32,457 nt of DNA from Candidatus Stahliibacteriota bacterium (GTDB taxonomy: Bacteria; Hydrothermota; Tepidihabitantia; SM23-42), in NCBI GenBank assembly GCA_030602565.1, contig JAUVZL010000032.1, positions 1 to 32,457 of the forward strand. The letters run 5' to 3'. A program made the position numbers and the translations under genes. The notes beneath the pieces were generated by a model, which saw only the letters and a list, made by a program, of their open reading frames with translations, was not told the DNA's origin and searched no databases. Each line of letters starts with the position of its first letter. Within the stretch, counting starts at the first letter, position 1. Positions 16,935 to 24,916 of this stretch are shown here, piece by piece.

Positions 16935-19429
16935 CAGTAGATAAAAGGGTATTCAAAAATCAGGATCTTGTTCTTAAGGTCTCTCCAAATATTGACCCTG
17001 AAAAGTTTGATATAAATAAATATGAGGCATTTCTTGATGCCCTATGTGGAGAGAGGGAATATCAGAAAGAGACTATAAGGGTTATCTTGCGGTATCTCAT
17101 GGGAGGTCAGTATAATAACCTTAAGGAATTAGCAGAGGAGAATTACCACCAGAATCCAGTTTTACAGGAAAGATATGGATCTTTAGAAGATTTCTATAAA
17201 CATTTGCAGCTACCAGACAAACTTTCCTGCACAATAGACTTAGCTACTGCTACCGGTAAGAGCTATGTCCTTTATGGAATTGCTCGAATTATGCTTGCCG
17301 AGGGGGTCGTAGATCAAGTATTAGTTCTTTGTCCCTCCAATACCATTGAAACCGGTCTTACAGAAAAATTCCGCTCAAAATCAGCCAATGGAATCCTAAA
17401 GGATTTGCTACCAGATTCTGCAAAGATTCTAAACCCAAGAATCATTAATGCCACCCAGACCATAAGAAAAGGAGATATTTGCATAGAGAATATCCATGCC
17501 ATTTATAAGCGAACCAAATCTGCCATAGAAGATAGTCTCGTAGGTAAAGGTGAAAGAACGCTGGTATTGAATGATGAAGTTCACCACATGGCTAATCCTC
17601 CTGCTCGTGATGAAGCAATAAAGAAATGGAAAGAATTTTTGCTAAGTCCTAAATACAATTTCAGATACATAGTTGGGGATTCAGGCACGTGCTATGTTGG
17701 CAATGATTATTTTGCAGATGTGATTTATCGTTTCTCTTTAAGAGATTCCATAGAAAATAGGTTCATAAAAACGATTGATTATGTTGCTGAGGATATTTCT
17801 CATTCAAAGGAGGAAAAGTTCCAGAAAATTTACGATAACCACATCCAGAATAAAACGATGAAATACCGTTTGATTAAACCTCTTACTATTTTAGTTACGA
17901 AAGACATTAGTGCTTGTAAGAGACTAAGAGAGGATTTAATTGAGTTTGTTGCTGAAAAGGAGAATATAAATAAAGAGACGGCAGAGAGTAAAGTTTTGAT
18001 TGTAACTTCTGCTAATGAGCACAAAGATAATATACCAAAGTTAAAAGATGTAGATGATAAGGATAATCCAGTTGAGTGGATTACATCTGTAAGCATGCTG
18101 TCAGAAGGTTGGGATGTACAAAATGTGTGCCAGATTGTTCCGCATGAGGAGAGGGCATTTAATTCTAAACTACTTATAGCACAAGTGCTCGGAAGAGGTT
18201 TGAGAATACCGCCAGAGTATAAAGGAGAACAACCTGTTGTAACTGTATTCAATCACGATAAATGGTCAAGTAGCATCAAACATCTTGTCAACGAAGTTCT
18301 TGAAATAGAGAAAAGGATCCATAGCTATGTTATACCCAAAGACAGGAATTACAATTTCCAGATTCAGAATATAGATTACAAAAAAACCGAAGAGATTGTA
18401 GAGATTCCAAAGATTACTGAGTATAATTTCAGTAAAGGATTTATTTCTTTGAGCAGTGAAGATCAGACGCGAAGAATAGAAGAAGAAACTACTTACGAAC
18501 GTGTTGTAACAGAAAAAAGACGAGAAAAGATCACTGTCATAGAATTTAGAATGTATTCTACCGAAGAGCTTGCTCAAGTTATCCACAATAGGTATAGAAG
18601 TTGGGATATGGATGAAGGTACTAATTATGCACAGAAGTACCCTTTTGATAAGATATTGGCAATCATAAAAAACTCTCTCAGAGATAAGGAAAATTTAGTT
18701 AATGAGATGGGTCGGCAAAAGATATTGAACTCCTTCGGAGTGGTAAGAAGGAAGAAGACCAAAAGTCTGAGGTATAAAATCGAGGCCGAGAACCTTTTTT
18801 CAAAAAATACAGCAACGATTGATAAAAATTCATTGGGGGTCGGCTCACTAAGAAGGGATGGCAGCATTTTCTATGACGATTTCTCTTTAAAGAACGGAGA
18901 AGATGACGATAGAGAGCTGTTAAAAGAATTATTGGATGATGAAACCCTTCCACGGTATGCATTACAGAAGATCGAGAATACCTTCAATTTCAAGACACCT
19001 TTAAATATCGTTCTTGCCTCATTCAAACCAGAAAGGGATTTCATTAAGAAATTGGTCGGCGAAGAAAATGCCAAGAAAATAGATGCATGGATAAAATCTC
19101 TTGATGTGGGATTCTACAGCGTGGACTATTCTTGGAGAAAAGGAGAGCATCCAAAACAGGGAAGTTTCAACCCGGACTTCTTTATAAAAATTGGAAGAGA
19201 TATATTAGTAGTGGAGATAAAGATGGATGCTGATATATCCAATGAAAATAGAGCAAAACTTAGATATGCGAGAGAGCATTTCAACCGGGTAAATAAGCTA
19301 CAGTCTGAATACAAGTATTATTTTAAATTCCTTTCTCCCTCAAGTTACGATCTTTTCTTTCAAGGTCTGAGAGAAGGGAAATGCAAAACATTCAAGTCAA
19401 AGATTGAGGCTGAATTAGATGAGACATGA
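16931..19429 (+). CDS. Type III restriction enzyme Res-like helicase/nuclease
   Basis: The 832-residue product joins a superfamily 2 translocase to a C-terminal nuclease. Motif I is LATATGKS (Lys110), motif II is DEVHH (Asp215, Glu216), and late helicase motifs appear in SMLSEGWDVQNV and LIAQVLGRGLRIP. Near the C-terminus a PD-(D/E)xK nuclease is visible: PDFFIK (Asp749) and VVEIK (Glu762, Lys764). This is the domain order of type III Res subunits, which cut DNA when partnered with Mod. Here the two are separated by two unrelated genes rather than adjacent. It is somewhat shorter than the common Res length of roughly 900-1000 residues. Start ATG 16931 is coupled to the upstream stop. Confidence 0.9.
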   Translation: MTVDKRVFKNQDLVLKVSPNIDPEKFDINKYEAFLDALCGEREYQKETIRVILRYLMGGQYNNLKELAEENYHQNPVLQERYGSLEDFYKHLQLPDKLSCTIDLATATGKSYVLYGIARIMLAEGVVDQVLVLCPSNTIETGLTEKFRSKSANGILKDLLPDSAKILNPRIINATQTIRKGDICIENIHAIYKRTKSAIEDSLVGKGERTLVLNDEVHHMANPPARDEAIKKWKEFLLSPKYNFRYIVGDSGTCYVGNDYFADVIYRFSLRDSIENRFIKTIDYVAEDISHSKEEKFQKIYDNHIQNKTMKYRLIKPLTILVTKDISACKRLREDLIEFVAEKENINKETAESKVLIVTSANEHKDNIPKLKDVDDKDNPVEWITSVSMLSEGWDVQNVCQIVPHEERAFNSKLLIAQVLGRGLRIPPEYKGEQPVVTVFNHDKWSSSIKHLVNEVLEIEKRIHSYVIPKDRNYNFQIQNIDYKKTEEIVEIPKITEYNFSKGFISLSSEDQTRRIEEETTYERVVTEKRREKITVIEFRMYSTEELAQVIHNRYRSWDMDEGTNYAQKYPFDKILAIIKNSLRDKENLVNEMGRQKILNSFGVVRRKKTKSLRYKIEAENLFSKNTATIDKNSLGVGSLRRDGSIFYDDFSLKNGEDDDRELLKELLDDETLPRYALQKIENTFNFKTPLNIVLASFKPERDFIKKLVGEENAKKIDAWIKSLDVGFYSVDYSWRKGEHPKQGSFNPDFFIKIGRDILVVEIKMDADISNENRAKLRYAREHFNRVNKLQSEYKYYFKFLSPSSYDLFFQGLREGKCKTFKSKIEAELDET

Positions 19430-19449
19430 TAAGAATCAGGCAGAACTTC

Positions 19450-19529
19450 GCACAACAGCGGATAAAAGGGAAATCAAAGATTTCCCAAAATTGCCTTCGG
19501 CAACTTCTTTTATCCGCAAAGCGTTAGGC
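19450..19529. repeat. attC-like folded site after res
   Basis: An 11-bp perfect inverted repeat, GCGGATAAAAG (19458-19468) and CTTTTATCCGC (19507-19517), encloses two further hairpins: GGGAAATC-AAA-GATTTCCC (19468-19486) and TTGCC-TTC-GGCAA (19491-19503). Outside it on the right, after a five-base spacer, lies GTTAGGC (19523-19529), which fits the integron recombination core GTTRRRY. On the left, GCACAAC (19450-19456) resembles the RYYYAAC partner but misses at one position and sits one base from the stem. The 80-base span is within the usual attC size range. No integron integrase is in the window. An alternative is a stable RNA fold or terminator-like element at the end of the res operon. 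Confidence 0.4.
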
Positions 19530-19580
19530 GAAAGGCCAGTTTTTTCTTTAATCTCTCACATGAAATGATTGAACACAAAA

Positions 19581-19862
19581 ATGAATCAGAATAGACTAGA
19601 ATATCTCTTTAACTTGTATAAATTACATAAAAACCGATTTGACCACTTAGTAGAGTTTCTAAGGAAAAATAAAAATTTTGTAGAGGGGTTTGATTATAGG
19701 TCAACTATCTCTTTGATCCAGGTACTTAAATATGCCAAAGATAAGATATATTTTTTATTGGGTCTTCTCCTTACCGAGTGGGTGGAAATTGATGAAAGAG
19801 CACGGGGAAAACATGTTTACAGACCAAGTAAAAAAGGGGTGATATTACTGTCAGTCAAATAA
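19581..19862 (+). CDS. Small ORF, 93 residues, possible winged-helix protein
   Basis: I start at ATG 19581; a TTG four codons earlier is possible. The product is basic, with helical stretches (NRLEYLFNLYKLHKNRFDHL, LIQVLKYAKDKIYFLLGLLL) and an ending, EWVEIDERARGKHVYRPSKK followed by GVILL, that looks like the wing and last strand of a winged-helix DNA-binding domain. No ribosome-binding site or promoter is clear. It follows the attC-like site by about 50 bases, the layout of a cassette gene. The family is not recognised and its expression is uncertain. Confidence 0.5.
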   Translation: MNQNRLEYLFNLYKLHKNRFDHLVEFLRKNKNFVEGFDYRSTISLIQVLKYAKDKIYFLLGLLLTEWVEIDERARGKHVYRPSKKGVILLSVK

Positions 19863-19872
19863 CTCCATGAGC

Positions 19873-19954
19873 TGCCGGCACCTGCCACGACCTGCCGGCG
19901 GACAGCCGAGCCGGCTATATGACTTGCCGGCACCTGCCACGACCTGCCGGCGGA
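19873..19954. repeat. Two exact 30-bp GC-rich direct repeats
   Basis: Identical 30-base copies lie at 19873-19902 and 19925-19954, 52 bases apart start to start. Each begins TGCCGGCACCTGCC and ends GACCTGCCGGCGGA, so the outer GCCGGC blocks can pair. They are strikingly GC-rich beside the AT-rich island and sit between the small ORF and mutL. With only two copies there is no basis for a CRISPR call. Together with the REP-like hairpin at 20052-20065 they fill most of the 288-base gap before mutL. Confidence 0.85.
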
Positions 19955-20051
19955 TTAGTTGAAGTAAGATGTTTTAGTTTACGACGGCACAGAAAGAAGT
20001 TTGGTCATAAGTTATTCACATTCGACAAAATCATTGCTCCAGATTGATCAC

Positions 20052-20065
20052 GGGCGTAAACGCCC
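20052..20065 (-). repeat. REP-like hairpin ahead of mutL
   Basis: GGGCGT-AA-ACGCCC is a perfect 6-bp stem. Read on the minus strand it appears as GTAGGGCGTTTACGCCCG. That shares the pattern GTAG, stem, TTTA loop, stem with the element at 21874-21889. It probably belongs to a dispersed extragenic hairpin family. Confidence 0.5.
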
Positions 20066-20117
20066 TACTCCGGTATGGTCGCTGAACTTTCCAGAAAGCT
20101 TTAAACTTTCTGCCTTC

Positions 20118-20145
20118 TTGACTTATGTCTATTCTTCCATAGAAT
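20118..20145 (+). promoter_or_regulatory. mutL promoter, predicted leaderless
   Basis: TTGACT (20118-20123) and TAGAAT (20140-20145) with a 16-bp spacer; the mutL ATG follows five bases later at 20151. No Shine-Dalgarno sequence is present in front of that ATG. The position fixes the mutL start, because upstream in-frame starts would lie before the promoter. Confidence 0.6.
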
Positions 20146-20150
20146 TGGCT

Positions 20151-21800
20151 ATGGCAAGGATTGAAATTCTGCATCCTGAGGTCAGAAGCAAAATTGCCGC
20201 AGGTGAAGTCATTGCCCGTCCACATTCCGTAGTCAAAGAGCTTATTGAGAATTCCATAGATGCTTATGCACGACGTATTGATATCGTACTCAATGATGGT
20301 GGTAAGCAAGACATTCTGGTAAATGATGATGGCTGCGGTATGAGTCGCGATGATGCGGTACTTGCAATAGAAAGGTATGCAACAAGCAAGCTAAAGACCG
20401 TCGCGGATATTGAGCACATTACCACATATGGATTCCGAGGTGAAGCCCTGGCAAGTATCGCTCAGATATCACAATTCGAGTTGGAAACATCAGATAATAC
20501 TGGAGGTACGAAAATCATCGTGGCTGGAGGTGAGTTAAAGGATATCATCGATTCACACCGTCCTCAGGGCACCAGAGTGAAAGTGTCCAATATCTTCTTT
20601 AACCTACCTGCACGCCTAAAGTTTTTGAAATCAAGTCAGTGGGAGAAACGTCTCATCTTGGATGTCGTAAAGAGCTATGCACTCATTAACCCTTCGATAT
20701 ATTTTGGCCTAGCAGAATCGGATCGTAAGGTGCTGGATTTTGTCGCCACAGATTCTTTTGAAAAGCGTATAAAGATGTTTTTTCCCAATCGCGTTGTTGA
20801 AGCTTTAATACATCTCGACATCAAAATAGGTGCTGTACGATTTATTGGATTCTTAACCCGTCCTGATTTCTTTGCCCGACACCACATGAACTACCTTTAT
20901 GTTAATGCGCGACCGGTGAGATATGCAAGGCTTTACCGAACCATTGTTAATGCCTATCAGAATCCCAAAAGTCCACCTGGATTTGTATTGAACATCGAGA
21001 TCCCACCCAGCATGGTAGATGTCAACATACATCCGACTAAGCAAGAAGTTAGGTTCAGAGATGAACACTACGTCCTTGATTTGCTTAGCCAAGCGATAAA
21101 AACCAAAGTGTTCACAAAGGTAGGACAGGTTGGTTTTAGAACTTCGCCACCTGTGTCAGCCACGCGAGATGAGAGGAGGACCGATACAAAGTTTGTCCAG
21201 GAGACGGTTTTGCCTTATTCGTCAGAGCGCGTCGCTGAACTGTTGAGTGATAGAGAATCGAATGAGTTCTGGCAGCTGCACGATACCTATATTCTATCCC
21301 AAACGAAATCAGGTTTGATTATTGTAGACCAGCACGTCGCACACGAACGCATAATCTATGAGTCAATAACTAAAGGTAAAGGTGGTTCCCAGCGATTATT
21401 GTTTCCGATTACCCTTGAGCTTATGCCTGAAGAGTATCGCGCTTACCAAAAAACCAAATTGTTACTAAAGGAACTCGGCATTGAATTCAAGGAGTTTTCC
21501 GCACATACGATTGTGATCGACAGTCTTCCAGCTGATGCCCATGTGAACCGGGATGACTTGGTTGATTTGTTCAAGGAACTGGATGCTTTGGGCAATTTGA
21601 TTAAACAGCGTAATGAGGTTGCTAAGGTGGTGGCCTGCAAAAGCGCGATAAAGGCTGGGCAGCGACTCTCGATTAATGAAATGCGTAGCCTGATCGATCG
21701 CTTGTTCGCCTGTGAAAACCCATATACTTGTCCACATGGTAGACCGATCGTAATAAAATTTTCGCTCGACGAACTTGGTAATAGGTTTGGGAGAGCATAA
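20151..21800 (+). CDS. mutL: DNA mismatch repair endonuclease MutL
   Basis: MutL links MutS mismatch recognition to strand incision. I start at ATG 20151 (MARIEILHPEVRSKIAAGEV), where homology begins and just after the promoter; the frame is open further upstream but that part is not MutL-like. This gives 549 residues. The GHKL ATPase domain has ENSIDA, DDGCGM, RYATSKL and YGFRGEALASIA, and the transducer domain has VNARPVR and NIHPTKQEVRF. The C-terminal domain carries DQHVAHERIIYE (from Asp393), the endonuclease metal motif with Val for the usual Ala, plus ACKSAIKAG and CPHGRP (527-532). These imply an active nicking MutL that does not depend on MutH. Confidence 0.95.
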   Translation: MARIEILHPEVRSKIAAGEVIARPHSVVKELIENSIDAYARRIDIVLNDGGKQDILVNDDGCGMSRDDAVLAIERYATSKLKTVADIEHITTYGFRGEALASIAQISQFELETSDNTGGTKIIVAGGELKDIIDSHRPQGTRVKVSNIFFNLPARLKFLKSSQWEKRLILDVVKSYALINPSIYFGLAESDRKVLDFVATDSFEKRIKMFFPNRVVEALIHLDIKIGAVRFIGFLTRPDFFARHHMNYLYVNARPVRYARLYRTIVNAYQNPKSPPGFVLNIEIPPSMVDVNIHPTKQEVRFRDEHYVLDLLSQAIKTKVFTKVGQVGFRTSPPVSATRDERRTDTKFVQETVLPYSSERVAELLSDRESNEFWQLHDTYILSQTKSGLIIVDQHVAHERIIYESITKGKGGSQRLLFPITLELMPEEYRAYQKTKLLLKELGIEFKEFSAHTIVIDSLPADAHVNRDDLVDLFKELDALGNLIKQRNEVAKVVACKSAIKAGQRLSINEMRSLIDRLFACENPYTCPHGRPIVIKFSLDELGNRFGRA

Positions 21801-21873
21801 TTTGTTTTATACCACAGCGAAGCGAAGTTCTAGGGAGAGATATCTTTGTCTCGATCATCAAAGAATTGTAGTG

Positions 21874-21889
21874 GCAGAGTTTACTCTGC
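21874..21889 (+). repeat. REP-like hairpin between mutL and murA
   Basis: GCAGAGT-TT-ACTCTGC is a perfect 7-bp stem preceded by TTGTAGTG. The same head and TTTA loop recur, inverted, at 20052-20065. The rest of the 185-base mutL-murA gap shows nothing beyond the murA promoter. Confidence 0.5.
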
Positions 21890-21952
21890 ATAAAGGAACG
21901 AGCCCATCAAGACGCTGGACGGATTTTACGTAATGACAATCCGCTGCCGACA

Positions 21953-21980
21953 TTGACAATAATGCTTATTTCGTTATAAT
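21953..21980 (+). promoter_or_regulatory. murA promoter, predicted leaderless
   Basis: A perfect consensus pair, TTGACA (21953-21958) and TATAAT (21975-21980), spaced by 16 bp. The murA ATG is at 21986, five bases past the -10 box, so transcription should start on or next to the start codon. There is no Shine-Dalgarno sequence. Confidence 0.8.
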
Positions 21981-21985
21981 TTTCT

Positions 21986-23248
21986 ATGCAGCGTTTTGTT
22001 ATCGAAGGCGGCAAAAGATTATCTGGTAGAGTCAGCATTTCCGGCGCCAAAAATTCTGCTCTGCCGATAATTGCCGCATCACTGCTTACCGCAAATAGAG
22101 TTGTCCTGAACAACATCCCGGATCTGGTCGACGTCAGAATGATGATAGAACTCATTGAGTATCTGGGAGCAAAAGTCGAGTTTGCACACCATACCATCAA
22201 GATCCATACTCCCAAGCTCAAGCGAATTGATGCACCCTATGATATTGTGCGGAAAATGCGCGCGTCTTACTATGTCCTCGGTGCATTGTTAGTGCGGGCA
22301 AGAAGAGCCAAGGTCTCTTTGCCAGGGGGATGTGCGATTGGTCCGCGGCCAGTTGATTTACATATAAAAGGACTGAGGGCTCTGGGCGTAGATATCGATA
22401 TCGAGGACGGTTTTATTAATGCCCAGGCGCGCAGGTTAGTTGGGCACGACGTCAATCTCCAGGGACCAAAAGGAACTTCAGTTGGCGCAACTATTAACGT
22501 GATGATCGCAGCAGCCGGAGCACAAGGGGAAACAGTGATCAATTCTGCTGCTTGCGAACCTGAAATAGTTGATGTGGCAGATTTCCTTAATGCTATGGGC
22601 TTTGATATTTCCGGTCAGGGTACGCATACAATTATTATCAGGGGGCAAGCCTCGACTCGGGATGTAGAATATGGAATCATACCTGATCGTATCGAAGCTG
22701 GGACCTTCGCAGTTGCCGCGGCATTGACAAGAGGTCGGATAACCATAGAAAACTGCCGCCCTGATCATCTGACCATTATTCTTGCTAAACTTGAAGAGAT
22801 CGGTGGAAAGATGACGAGAGGAGAAAAAACTGTGGATGTACGTGGTTATGGACGAAAGCAGGCGATTAACATCTATGTTGCACCATACCCTGGTTTTCCC
22901 ACTGATATGCAGGCGCAGTTTATGGCCTTACTTTCGATAACCCCAGGTACCAGTACGATAAAAGAGACGATTTTCGAGAATCGCTTTATGCAGGCAGTGG
23001 AATTGATGCGTATGGGCGCAGACATCTTGATTGAGGGAGATACTGCGGTCGTAAATGGTGTTAGAAAACTATCTGGTACCTACCTCATGGCTTCGGATTT
23101 GAGGGCATCTGCATCTTTGGTGCTTGCTGGATTAGTGGCGAAAGGGAAAACAATAGTGCGTAGAATCTACCATTTAGATCGTGGCTATGAGAAGTTTGAA
23201 ATCAAGTTACGCGGCTTAGGTGCATGTATAAAAAGGCAGCGTGAATGA
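21986..23248 (+). CDS. murA: UDP-N-acetylglucosamine 1-carboxyvinyltransferase
   Basis: MurA makes the first committed step of peptidoglycan synthesis, transferring enolpyruvate from PEP to UDP-GlcNAc in the cytoplasm. The 420-residue product has the usual length and motifs: the N-terminal SGAKNSALPIIAASLL, RKMRASYYVLGALL, and the active-site loop LPGGCAIGPRPVDLH with catalytic Cys116, the equivalent of the E. coli Cys115 targeted by fosfomycin. PDRIEAGTF and GFPTDMQAQFMALLS are also present. It opens an operon; its end overlaps ispG by four bases (ATGA). Its presence indicates that the cell builds a peptidoglycan wall. Confidence 0.97.
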   Translation: MQRFVIEGGKRLSGRVSISGAKNSALPIIAASLLTANRVVLNNIPDLVDVRMMIELIEYLGAKVEFAHHTIKIHTPKLKRIDAPYDIVRKMRASYYVLGALLVRARRAKVSLPGGCAIGPRPVDLHIKGLRALGVDIDIEDGFINAQARRLVGHDVNLQGPKGTSVGATINVMIAAAGAQGETVINSAACEPEIVDVADFLNAMGFDISGQGTHTIIIRGQASTRDVEYGIIPDRIEAGTFAVAAALTRGRITIENCRPDHLTIILAKLEEIGGKMTRGEKTVDVRGYGRKQAINIYVAPYPGFPTDMQAQFMALLSITPGTSTIKETIFENRFMQAVELMRMGADILIEGDTAVVNGVRKLSGTYLMASDLRASASLVLAGLVAKGKTIVRRIYHLDRGYEKFEIKLRGLGACIKRQRE

Positions 23249-24303
23249 AGGGAATAAAGCGGGTTGTTAAAATTGGCGCGGTAGAACTTGGTGGAAATAA
23301 TCCAGTAGTGGTCCAGTCGATGACCAAAACCAAAACTCGTGATGTCAGGGCAACCGTGAATCAGATTAGACGTCTTGAAAGGGCAGGCTGTGAGCTGGTT
23401 AGATTAGCAGTTGTCGACAGGAAAGACGGGGCAGTTTTGAGCCGGATAAAAAAATCTGTGGGCATCCCAATAATTGCCGATATCCATTTCGATTATCGTT
23501 TGGCTTTACAGGCGATCGATGCTGGGGTTGATAAAATAAGGATTAACCCTGGCAATATTGGCGAGCCCTGGAAAGTAACTGAGGTAATCAAAAAGGCAAA
23601 AGATACCAATACCCCTATCAGAATAGGGGTTAATTCTGGTTCTTTACCAAGAAAAATCTTAAAGAAACATAAACACCCGACATCGGCAGCGATCGTGGAG
23701 ACTGTAGATGATGCACTTACGATTTTCAGGAAAAACAACTTCAGAGATATTGTGATATCGGCAAAGGGGGCAGATGTTAAAACCACTATTGCGGTCTATA
23801 AGAAGCTTAATGAGAAGTTCGACTATCCGCTTCATATTGGTCTTACTGAGGCGGGGTTACCATTTCGAGGGGGGATGAGAAGCGCGGTTGGTCTTGGTAT
23901 TCTCTTGAATCAGGGGATTGGTGATACAATACGTGTTTCTCTGACCGCGGATCCAGTCATGGAAGTCGTTGCCGCATACGAGATACTTGATTCGCTTGGT
24001 TTACGTCGACACAATCCAGTCCTAATAAGCTGTCCAACCTGCGGACGTTGTGACGTAAAACTTGCGAAGATCGCACATACTGTTGAACAGCGTTTAAAAC
24101 ATTATAAGACATTCATGAAAGTTGCCGTGATGGGTTGTGTTGTTAATGGCCCGGGTGAGGCTCGAGAGGCAGATTTTGGTATTGCTTGTGGAAAGAAAAT
24201 AGGTTTAATATTTGCGAAGGGAAAAGAAATAAAACGTGTGAAAGAAGAATGCATTGTTAGTGAATTGTTCGAGGTGATTGATGAGAACATTGATAATAGA
24301 TAA
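23245..24303 (+). CDS. ispG: 4-hydroxy-3-methylbut-2-enyl diphosphate synthase IspG
   Basis: IspG (GcpE) converts MEcPP to HMBPP in the non-mevalonate isoprenoid pathway, using a [4Fe-4S] cluster. The 352-residue product has a TIM-barrel domain (NPVVVQSMTKTKTRDV, IADIHFDYRLALQAIDAG, IRINPGNIG, RIGVNSGSL) and a C-terminal cluster domain. Ligands visible are Cys263 and Cys266 in SCPTCGRC, Cys298 in GCVVNGPGEA and Glu305. The isoprenoid product feeds undecaprenyl phosphate, which fits the murA neighbour. Translation is coupled to murA, and the end overlaps the next gene by 23 bases. Confidence 0.96.
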   Translation: MKGIKRVVKIGAVELGGNNPVVVQSMTKTKTRDVRATVNQIRRLERAGCELVRLAVVDRKDGAVLSRIKKSVGIPIIADIHFDYRLALQAIDAGVDKIRINPGNIGEPWKVTEVIKKAKDTNTPIRIGVNSGSLPRKILKKHKHPTSAAIVETVDDALTIFRKNNFRDIVISAKGADVKTTIAVYKKLNEKFDYPLHIGLTEAGLPFRGGMRSAVGLGILLNQGIGDTIRVSLTADPVMEVVAAYEILDSLGLRRHNPVLISCPTCGRCDVKLAKIAHTVEQRLKHYKTFMKVAVMGCVVNGPGEAREADFGIACGKKIGLIFAKGKEIKRVKEECIVSELFEVIDENIDNR

Positions 24304-24886
24304 TTACTTGCCTAACTCTCCTCAGCTAGAGAAGTTGTATGAGGTGATATGCAATGCGACGGTGCATACTGTTGAGGTGAAAGAATCTTCGACAATAAGC
24401 GTCAGCGAAGACTTCAAGTATTTTGATGTTTTTGTTCTCTCTGGTTCACAACACAAACTGGCAGAAAGCGGAGTATTTGAAGCCTACACAAATGAGGCGG
24501 ATTTTTTAAGAAGGACAGAGAAACCAGTTTTGGGCATTTGTTTTGGACATCAATTATTGTGTATGGCCTACGGTGAAGAAATAAGTACATATGATGAACC
24601 TTTGGAAGGTTTTTATATGGTGCATCATGTTGCTGATGATGAGCTATTTGAAGGTTTAGGTGAAAGGTTTTTAGTAACTCAATCACATCAGGAGTACATT
24701 AAAGAGGTGCCTTACGATTTCAATAAGCTTGCTGAATCACCCAATTGTCCGGTTGAGATGATTAAGCACAATGTGCTGCCAAAATATGGTTTACAATGTC
24801 ATCCTGAGCGGTTTGATGATAAACACCCAGCAGGCATTGCATTACTGGAAAATTTCTTCAAACTTGCTTCGTGGTACACAAAATAA
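24281..24886 (+). CDS. Stand-alone class I glutamine amidotransferase domain protein
   Basis: ATG 24281 follows GAGGTG (24271-24276) and gives 201 residues; a TTG one codon upstream is less likely. The triad of class I amidotransferases is visible: nucleophile Cys87 in LGICFGHQLLC, and His174 and Glu176 in QCHPERF. VLSGSQHKL corresponds to the oxyanion-region strand. The fold most resembles the amidotransferase domain of GMP synthase or anthranilate synthase, but no synthetase partner is encoded here, so the substrate is unknown. It overlaps the ispG end by 23 bases and lies 30 bases before the M24 peptidase. Confidence 0.85.
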   Translation: MRTLIIDNYLPNSPQLEKLYEVICNATVHTVEVKESSTISVSEDFKYFDVFVLSGSQHKLAESGVFEAYTNEADFLRRTEKPVLGICFGHQLLCMAYGEEISTYDEPLEGFYMVHHVADDELFEGLGERFLVTQSHQEYIKEVPYDFNKLAESPNCPVEMIKHNVLPKYGLQCHPERFDDKHPAGIALLENFFKLASWYTK

Positions 24887-24916
24887 TCATTTGTGTGGTT
24901 ATGGTAAAGGAATGAA

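Noticed and set aside
19873-19954. CRISPR or attachment-site pair
   Set aside because: Only two copies with a 22-base gap, and no matching copy at the left side of the island.
20001-20150. N-terminal extension of MutL
   Set aside because: The frame is open but encodes no MutL-like residues, overlaps a REP-like hairpin and contains the promoter; the family start matches ATG 20151.
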